Below are positions 8,177-13,140 of a stretch of DNA of 13,140 nt, one piece after another. The notes below the pieces were generated by a model. It was not told the DNA's origin. It saw only the letters and a list, made by a program, of their open reading frames with translations, and did no database searches. The position numbers and the translations under genes were made by a program. Position 1 is the first letter of the stretch. Every line of letters starts with the position of its first letter. The DNA comes from Russula earlei (lineage: Eukaryota > Basidiomycota > Agaricomycetes > Russulales > Russulaceae): the NCBI GenBank assembly GCA_025769875.1, contig JAGFNK010001202.1, forward strand, positions 1 through 13,140. The letters run 5' to 3'.

Positions 8177-8409
8177 ACAGTATCAAAAATAGAAGTCAGG
8201 TATTACGCGAATGTTAAGAGTGAATTAAGCCTGTTCAAACCGACCGGTTGTAAGATTTTTCTGAACCAAATTACCAGCAACGGGACAGGTAATGCAATGA
8301 TCATGGTTACCAGGAATCGAAGCTAAAACTATGTTTTTCAAAGATTATTACTTAGATTAACAAGCACCTTTGTTTTGTACCTCCTTATTCACCCAATAAA
8401 CCAAAACCC
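8177..8409. promoter_or_regulatory. Divergent intergenic region between the sigma gene and the HdeD-like gene
   Basis: These 233 bases hold both 5' ends. For the sigma gene, a minus-strand pair of TTTG (8267-8270) and TCGGTTTG (8236-8243) is 23 bases apart and resembles the Bacteroidota -33/-7 pattern with one mismatch. For the plus strand, CACCTTTG (8365-8372) is a one-mismatch match to TAnnTTTG, without a convincing -33 partner. Two small dyads are present: AACCG-AC-CGGTT (8238-8249), overlapping the candidate -7 box, and ATGATCAT (8297-8304) nested within a GGTAA/TTACC pair (8288-8311). Either could be an operator. The region must hold promoters; the exact elements are uncertain. Confidence 0.4.
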
Positions 8410-8982
8410 ATGAACCTTGTATCAAATGTAATTGGAACCGTTAAAAACTGGTGGTGGTTCATCATCAAAGGATTATTATTCATTATTGCAGGAGTAGCCG
8501 TATTAACACGCCCCCTGGAAGGATATGTAGGGCTGAGCGTATTATTCAGCCTGGTCATTCTCGGCGTTGGCCTTACCCAGGTGTTCTTTGCGTTGAGCAA
8601 TACCAAAAAGTTGCCTGGCTGGGGATGGACATTAACCTCTGGCATCATAGATCTGGCAATCGGTTTTTACCTGCTTACCTTCCCGGTTATTACCATGGCC
8701 ACCCTTCCTTTCATAGTAGGTTTCTGGCTGATGTTTCGTTCCTTCTACCTGATGGGAGCTGCCTTTGATCTGAATAATCTACAAATACCCGGTTGGGGTT
8801 GGCTATTGACCAGTGGTATACTGCTGCTGCTCTTATCTTTTTTCGTATTATATTACCCCGGCGCAGGCGTAGCCGGTATTATAGCCTTTTCCGGAACTGC
8901 TTTTATTGTAGCCGGTATTGCAAGCATGTGGCTGGCCTTTAAATTGCGTTCTGTAAAAGAAGCGGCAAAAAGTTTTGTATAA
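8410..8982 (+). CDS. HdeD-like (DUF308) multi-pass membrane protein
   Basis: This is a 190-residue protein with about six membrane segments (roughly 15-34, 39-62, 70-92, 95-117, 128-149, 153-176). It is built from three repeats of about 57 residues. The second and third start with almost the same motif, LPGWGWTLTSGI (68-79) and IPGWGWLLTSGI (126-137), and the first starts at WWWFIIKG (14-21). This matches the DUF308 repeat of the HdeD family. E. coli HdeD is an inner-membrane acid-resistance protein, but the biochemical role of most DUF308 proteins is unknown, so no function is assigned here. The ATG follows an AT-rich leader without a Shine-Dalgarno site. A strong terminator follows the gene, so it is probably a single-gene transcript. 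It is divergent from the sigma gene and need not belong to that system. Confidence 0.85.
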   Translation: MNLVSNVIGTVKNWWWFIIKGLLFIIAGVAVLTRPLEGYVGLSVLFSLVILGVGLTQVFFALSNTKKLPGWGWTLTSGIIDLAIGFYLLTFPVITMATLPFIVGFWLMFRSFYLMGAAFDLNNLQIPGWGWLLTSGILLLLLSFFVLYYPGAGVAGIIAFSGTAFIVAGIASMWLAFKLRSVKEAAKSFV

Positions 8983-9009
8983 ATAAATAACCCCGTTTTA
9001 ACCCAATTC

Positions 9010-9046
9010 AAAAGCTGTTGCAGTACTTTGTATTGCAATAGCTTTT
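9010..9046 (+). terminator. Strong intrinsic terminator after the HdeD-like gene
   Basis: Arms 9010-9026 and 9030-9046 pair over 17 positions, with two G-U pairs and a 3-base loop. The stem runs into a T-tract (9043-9047, then ATTATAAA). It starts 28 bases after the hdeD-like stop and ends 25 bases before the proposed start of the AraC-family gene. Confidence 0.85.
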
Positions 9047-9071
9047 TATTATAAAGTAACTGAACAGCCCA

Positions 9072-10025
9072 TTGAAACAAGTGCACAGCGACTCCTTTAT
9101 ACTGGAAAAATACAAAGAAGTATTCCAGCAGTTTTCCAGGGATGGCATCATTGATATGGACAAACGCTTAAAGCATCCATTCGGCTACCAGGTACACCGC
9201 CTGGAAGAAGTGGTATCCAAAATAAAAGGTGTTGTACCGCCAAACAGGCAATCGGTGTATTACATTACTTTTATTCAAAGAGGGACCGGGCAAAAATCAA
9301 TCGGGTTGTTTAATTTCCCCATAGCCAGAAATACCTTGTTTGTGGTTCCGCAAAGAGTGATCCATTCCACCCAATACTATTCTGCTACCTGCACAGGATA
9401 TGTGCTTAATTTTAATATTGATTTTTTCCTCAACAATGCATTTCCTAAAAAGCTGATTGCAGATAAAAAAGTGTTCAGGTCTAGTCTGCGGCCTTATATC
9501 ACCGTTTCCAGTGCGGAAAGAAAAAAGCTGGATACCATCTTTGAATACCTTCTTTCGGAGAATGCAGCAGCACTGCAGGGCAAGAATGAAATGATCGCTA
9601 TTAAAATACTCGAATTGCTGATCCTATGCGATCGCTTTTTTACAGAAGGCCGGGAAATAAAAGAAGCAGCAAATGCCTGGCACCCCGTTATAGAAAAATT
9701 CAATGCCCTTATTGAAGAAAACTTCGCTCAAAAAAGAACGGTTGCGTTTTATGCCAATGCCCTTGGTGTACACCAGGGACATTTGAATGTGATCATGAAA
9801 ACCCATAGCGGGCTTACCGCAAAAAAAGCGATCGACAACAGGATACTGCTGGAAGCAAAATACCTACTGGCTAATACCAATAATTCCATAAAGGAAATTG
9901 CAGATCAACTGGGTTTTGCGGATGCCAATTATTTCTCCTCCTTTTTTAAGAACTCCACTAAACAATCCCCGAAGCAGTACCGGGAAGAGGTACACACAAA
10001 AGCAGGCAGGCACCAGGCTACCTGA
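9072..10025 (+). CDS. AraC-family transcriptional regulator
   Basis: This is a protein of about 317 residues. The C-terminal part (about 211-305) is the AraC/XylS DNA-binding domain with two helix-turn-helix units: TVAFYANALGVHQGHLNVIMK, and SIKEIADQLGFADANYFSSFFK followed by SPKQYR. The N-terminal 200 residues contain short beta-like stretches (GYQVHRLEE, VYYITFIQRG, TLFVVPQRVIHS) that fit the cupin-like sensing domain of the family. No ATG lies near the 5' end. The frame opens after a TAA at 9057; TTG at 9072 is taken as start, with GTG at 9081 and CTG at 9060 as alternatives. The first ATG (9156) would remove 28 residues. The gene ends 28 bases from the convergent GH43 gene. A role in controlling the neighbouring glycosidase genes is possible but only by proximity. 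Confidence 0.9.
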   Translation: MKQVHSDSFILEKYKEVFQQFSRDGIIDMDKRLKHPFGYQVHRLEEVVSKIKGVVPPNRQSVYYITFIQRGTGQKSIGLFNFPIARNTLFVVPQRVIHSTQYYSATCTGYVLNFNIDFFLNNAFPKKLIADKKVFRSSLRPYITVSSAERKKLDTIFEYLLSENAAALQGKNEMIAIKILELLILCDRFFTEGREIKEAANAWHPVIEKFNALIEENFAQKRTVAFYANALGVHQGHLNVIMKTHSGLTAKKAIDNRILLEAKYLLANTNNSIKEIADQLGFADANYFSSFFKNSTKQSPKQYREEVHTKAGRHQAT

Positions 10026-10053
10026 TAAGCGGCCATTGCATTATCCATCTTTA

Positions 10054-11916
10054 TCATTGCAACTCCGTCAACTCTTTTGCTGTAATCGTGAACACAGTTC
10101 CGTGCCTGGTTCCTTTAGGCATATGGAGCTTATCGGAAACATCTGTCCAGTGTTCCAGGTCAGTAGAGGTAACGGCTCCGTATTGGTGATCGCGGTATTT
10201 ATCAAAATATACGATCCAGGTGTCGTTGATCTTAATAGCTGTTGGCCCTTCTGCCCAGTAATTACCGGTAATGGCAGGAGAGGCTTTGCTATACCCGCCT
10301 GTTAAGGTATTGCTGGTAGCAATATGGAGGTTCTTCTGTGGTACTGGCTTCTTTGTTTCATCCTTGAGAAACATCACAAACCGCTTACCATCGGGCTGTA
10401 TAGTGGCATCAATCACATTAAACCCATCATCGTATAATAGTTTGGTGTCACTGTATGTTGTAAAGTTCTTAGTGGTTACATAATAGATACGATGGTTGTT
10501 ATTGCCATCGCCAGTAGTGTCTGTTGCAGGGAAGCGGCCAGGTATGGTAGTGGCCCAATAGATCATGTATTGTTTGTTCTTCGCATCATACGTGATCTCA
10601 GGTGCCCAGCAATTTTGTGCAGTGGGTTCTTTTTCCATTACAGGCAGGTATTGTTGTTCACTCCAATGGATCAGGTCGGGCGAAGAAGCATAGCCAATGC
10701 CCCTGTCCTTCCAGCTTACCGTCCATACCATATGAAAGCGGTTGTCTGCACCACGGATGATGCAGGGGTCGCGCATCAGTTTGTCCTTACTTACGGCAGG
10801 GCGCAGAAAAGTAGTGTCGTTGTGTAAGGCAGTGTAAGTATACCCATCATAACTATAGGCCAAATGCAAACCATCCTGGCCATTGTTATTAAAATAACAG
10901 AAGAGGTAGATCGGTTGCTGGTTACTGGTTGCAGGTTGCTGAAAACCTGTAACTGGTTCATCCCTATCGCAGGTGACTTCTCCATTTATATAATGTAGTT
11001 CCGCTAATTGTATCACACTTCTCTTGCCTTCAAAGCTATTGGGAGCGGCGGGCATGTCTCTCCGCCTGCCGGGGTGCGTAAAGTAGTAGATATAAGCTCT
11101 GCCATTGTTCACCACCACATCGCAGTGACCGCCGATAGCCTGGTCGTCTTTGCCTTTGCCCGGGTTCTCCAATATACGGGTAGCTTGTTTGTTCCAGTGC
11201 AACAGATCGTCTGAACTATATACTTCCATTCCCTTCCACACATCTATAATCATAAAATATTTATCCTGCCAATGAAATACTACAGGCCCTTCTCCCCTTG
11301 CAGCAATGGCTTTGCCTTTGTCCTCCCAGTGATACAGGTCTTTGCTATCGGCATAGTAAATGGATTTACCATCACGCTCATTGTTATACCATAAGCGCCA
11401 GGTACTATCAGAAGTTGGGTACACACAGGCATCAATTACCTTCTCAGTAGCCAGGTGCAGTGTTGATTCATATTGCCAGTTAATGAGGTCTTTACTGGTA
11501 AGATGTACGATCACACGCGGATGGCTCCAGTTAGTGAATACACCCGGTACATACGTAAGGTACATATGGTAGATACCCTTGTTGTAAATAATGCCCGGCG
11601 CCCAAAAGGTATAGCCACTATCGGGACGATAGTTGATATTGGCCGTGTCTTTATATTGCCAGCTAATACCATCTTTGGATTCGGCTATGCCAATACGTGT
11701 ACCATGTACCCATGCTACCCCGGTAGAATCATTCAGAGTAGCACGGCGGTTGGTATAGAACATCCACCATACTTTCTTTTCCCGGTTATAGATGATGGCA
11801 GGGTCTGCTGCGCCATGATAAACAGGATCATCATACAATGGCTTTGGCGCCTGTTGCTGTGCCGGCAAATAGCCTGTAATCATCACCAGTAGAAGTGCTG
11901 CTACAATATGCTTCAT
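10054..11916 (-). CDS. Secreted tandem GH43-type beta-propeller protein (two catalytic-like domains)
   Basis: This 620-residue protein has a signal peptide (about 1-19, ending YLPAQ) and two five-bladed propeller halves, about 25-315 and 335-617. Each half carries the GH43 residue pattern: Asp38 (AADPA), Asp162 (VIDA) and Glu209 (GEGP) with an axial-type His264 (GGHCDV) in the first; Asp383 (MRDPC), Asp503 (VIDA) and Glu556 (AEGP) with His605 (TRHGTV) in the second. WAPG (105-108) and WAPE (437-440) also correspond. GH43 enzymes mostly cut arabinose, xylose or galactose units from plant polysaccharides. A single GH43 domain is about 300 residues, so this is a genuine duplication or fusion. 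The linker (about 320-336) is encoded by a heptamer repeat. The gene begins 6 bases after the GH2 stop, so the two are probably co-transcribed. No lipobox is seen, so the product is probably periplasmic or exported. The specificity of each half is unknown. Confidence 0.88.
   Translation of the reverse strand: MKHIVAALLLVMITGYLPAQQQAPKPLYDDPVYHGAADPAIIYNREKKVWWMFYTNRRATLNDSTGVAWVHGTRIGIAESKDGISWQYKDTANINYRPDSGYTFWAPGIIYNKGIYHMYLTYVPGVFTNWSHPRVIVHLTSKDLINWQYESTLHLATEKVIDACVYPTSDSTWRLWYNNERDGKSIYYADSKDLYHWEDKGKAIAARGEGPVVFHWQDKYFMIIDVWKGMEVYSSDDLLHWNKQATRILENPGKGKDDQAIGGHCDVVVNNGRAYIYYFTHPGRRRDMPAAPNSFEGKRSVIQLAELHYINGEVTCDRDEPVTGFQQPATSNQQPIYLFCYFNNNGQDGLHLAYSYDGYTYTALHNDTTFLRPAVSKDKLMRDPCIIRGADNRFHMVWTVSWKDRGIGYASSPDLIHWSEQQYLPVMEKEPTAQNCWAPEITYDAKNKQYMIYWATTIPGRFPATDTTGDGNNNHRIYYVTTKNFTTYSDTKLLYDDGFNVIDATIQPDGKRFVMFLKDETKKPVPQKNLHIATSNTLTGGYSKASPAITGNYWAEGPTAIKINDTWIVYFDKYRDHQYGAVTSTDLEHWTDVSDKLHMPKGTRHGTVFTITAKELTELQ
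10913..10940. repeat. Four tandem heptamers (GGTTRCW) within the GH43 linker, part of a hairpin
   Basis: Plus-strand units are ggttgct, ggttact, ggttgca and ggttgct, in perfect 7-base register. Together with the following bases they form a stem of 14 pairs, three of them G-U or U-G (10924-10937 with 10944-10957, loop 10938-10943). Because 7 is not a multiple of 3, the encoded peptide (QQPATSNQQP) does not show the repeat. It lies exactly between the two propeller domains. Confidence 0.7.
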
Positions 11917-11922
11917 ATAATC

Positions 11923-13140
11923 TTACTTAGTTGTAATAGTAATCGTTGCTTTTTCCAATCCATCGCTGGTAGCCGTGAGCGTAACCTGTCCTGCTTTTTC
12001 TGTTGACTGAAGGATAGCTAAAGCCAGTCCATTCATTGCTTTGTGTTCACTGCCTTTGAATGATTCCAGGCTGGTAGGGCTGCCATTATCCACACCGGCA
12101 ATAAAGGCTTCCCCGTTTACGGTAAAATGCACGAGGTTATCGGCATTCGGTACAAGATTACCTGCTGCATCCGTGATCTTTACGGTAACAAAGCTTAGAT
12201 CCTCCCCATCGGCTGTAATAATCTTCCTGTCTGCTACCAATGCTATCTTCGCGGCCTTACCTGCTGTATGGATCTCTTTCGTTAATACAACTGCCCCATT
12301 CTTCCGGGATACGGCTTTAATGGTACCGGGTTCATATTGCACACGCCATAGAATGTGCAGGTCATCACCCTGTTTCTTTTTAATACCTAATGATTTATCA
12401 TTTAAGAACAACTCTACTTCATCAGCATGGTTGTAATAAGCCCATACATCTATACTATCCCCCGGGTTCCAGTTCCAGTGAGGGAAGATGTGCAGTACGT
12501 CTTTATTAGTCCATTCGCTTTGGTAGAGATAGTATACATCCTTTGGAAAACCCGCCAGGTCAATAATGCCAAAATAAGAGCTGCGGGAAGGCCAGCCATA
12601 AGGGGTAGGCTCACCGAGATAGTCAAAGCCTGTCCAGATAAACATGCCACTCAGGAAATCATATTTCTTAATGGGTTTCCAGCTTTCCTCGTGTGAACTG
12701 GCCCAGGGTGCACGCACCTGGTCGTAAGCGCTTACCGTATGGTCTTCATTCATCTTTGCAGGTACACGCTTGCCATGTTCATTGGAATAAGGCCAGTAAT
12801 ACATACTATCACTGGGCTGCTGGTAATACCCTCTTGTTTCCAGGGCAGAAGTTGTTTCGGAGCCAATGAATTTTTTACCGGGATAGCGATCATGAAATGA
12901 AGGCCAGTCATACTGATGATAGTTGTAACCCACCAGGTCTACCGCACCTGATTTGATGATCTGGTTACTCGTATCAGGATTGTTATTCGCATCTACCAAA
13001 GGGCGTGTGGTATCCAGGTTATGAATAATGGCTGCCAGTTCCAACGCCATAGGGCCTCCATTCTTACTATGCTGTTCACTGATCTCGTTACCGATGCTCC
13101 ACATAATAACAGAAGGATGGTTCCGGTCGCGCAATACCGA
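11923..13140 (-). CDS. Glycoside hydrolase family 2 (beta-galactosidase type), 5' end outside window
   Basis: The frame is open to the window edge, so 405 C-terminal residues are visible; the true start lies beyond 13140. Numbering from the edge, RDRNHPSVIMWSIGNE (4-19) is the GH2 acid/base signature with Glu19. FIGSET (91-96) carries the expected nucleophile, Glu95. FIWTGFDYLGEP (167-178) is a further conserved barrel element. After the TIM barrel come a DUF4982-like domain (about 214-272) and an Ig-like GH2 C-terminal domain (about 290-405), the layout common in Bacteroidota GH2 enzymes. It would release beta-linked galactose or a related sugar. N-terminal GH2 sandwich domains and any signal peptide are outside the window. 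Both catalytic residues are present and there is no sign of damage. It is followed after 6 bases by the double-GH43 gene. Confidence 0.94.
   Translation of the reverse strand, partial: SVLRDRNHPSVIMWSIGNEISEQHSKNGGPMALELAAIIHNLDTTRPLVDANNNPDTSNQIIKSGAVDLVGYNYHQYDWPSFHDRYPGKKFIGSETTSALETRGYYQQPSDSMYYWPYSNEHGKRVPAKMNEDHTVSAYDQVRAPWASSHEESWKPIKKYDFLSGMFIWTGFDYLGEPTPYGWPSRSSYFGIIDLAGFPKDVYYLYQSEWTNKDVLHIFPHWNWNPGDSIDVWAYYNHADEVELFLNDKSLGIKKKQGDDLHILWRVQYEPGTIKAVSRKNGAVVLTKEIHTAGKAAKIALVADRKIITADGEDLSFVTVKITDAAGNLVPNADNLVHFTVNGEAFIAGVDNGSPTSLESFKGSEHKAMNGLALAILQSTEKAGQVTLTATSDGLEKATITITTK

Noticed and set aside
8184..8191. Exact TAnnTTTG match (TATTTTTG on the minus strand) just before the sigma gene
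   Set aside because: It sits 7 bases from the start codon, which would require a leaderless mRNA, and no -33 element lies at the right distance. Probably chance in AT-rich DNA.
8385..8648. Minus-strand open frame opposite the HdeD-like gene
   Set aside because: No family features, and the plus-strand frame has clear repeated DUF308 motifs and membrane segments.
10026..10053. Possible bidirectional terminator between the convergent AraC and GH43 genes
   Set aside because: Only a 5-bp GATAA/TTATC pairing is visible, with no T-tract; not enough to call.
11473..11892. Plus-strand open frame of 139 codons opposite the GH43 gene
   Set aside because: It is the complement of a well-supported GH43 domain and has no motif or start context of its own. 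The same applies to 10492-10827 and 9898-10305.
12041..12436. Plus-strand open frame of 131 codons opposite the GH2 gene
   Set aside because: It is antisense to the DUF4982 and Ig-like part of the GH2 enzyme and shows no domain of its own.

Overview
The window looks like chromosomal DNA of a Bacteroidota bacterium, most like Chitinophaga and its relatives. The reasons are a SusC/SusD pair preceded by a FecI-type sigma factor and a FecR-type anti-sigma factor, the lack of purine-rich Shine-Dalgarno sites, AT-rich leaders, and glycoside hydrolases in outer-membrane uptake style. The genus is inferred from style only. Coding density is high; the longest gap without a gene is 233 bases. I saw no RNA genes, CRISPR arrays or insertion sequences.

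Left part (1-8176, all minus strand). In transcription order: ECF sigma factor (8176-7598), FecR-like anti-sigma factor (7514-6489), a hairpin-bearing spacer, a SusC/RagA TonB-dependent transporter with an N-terminal STN signalling domain (6334-2942), a SusD/RagB-like lipoprotein (2914-1391), and a secreted metallophosphatase/5'-nucleotidase that starts 10 bases after susD and leaves the window at position 1. This is a complete trans-envelope signalling and uptake unit: substrate in the transporter would signal through STN to FecR, release the sigma factor and raise susCD expression. The phosphatase as third operon member points to a nucleotide or other phosphoester as substrate rather than a plain glycan (inference). 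Its signal-peptide region carries a perfect 15-bp inverted repeat.

Middle part (8177-10025). A 233-base divergent spacer leads to a plus-strand HdeD/DUF308 membrane protein (8410-8982), a strong intrinsic terminator (9010-9046), and an AraC-family regulator (9072-10025) with no ATG at its apparent start.

Right part (10054-13140, minus strand). A GH2 beta-galactosidase-type enzyme (5' end outside the window) is followed after 6 bases by a secreted protein made of two GH43-type beta-propellers, each keeping its own Asp/Asp/Glu set. These two probably form an operon that trims plant or microbial polysaccharide side chains. A tandem heptamer repeat that can form a hairpin sits exactly in the linker between the two propellers. 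The AraC regulator converges on this operon with only 28 bases between stops and is a candidate regulator, but nothing in the sequence proves that.
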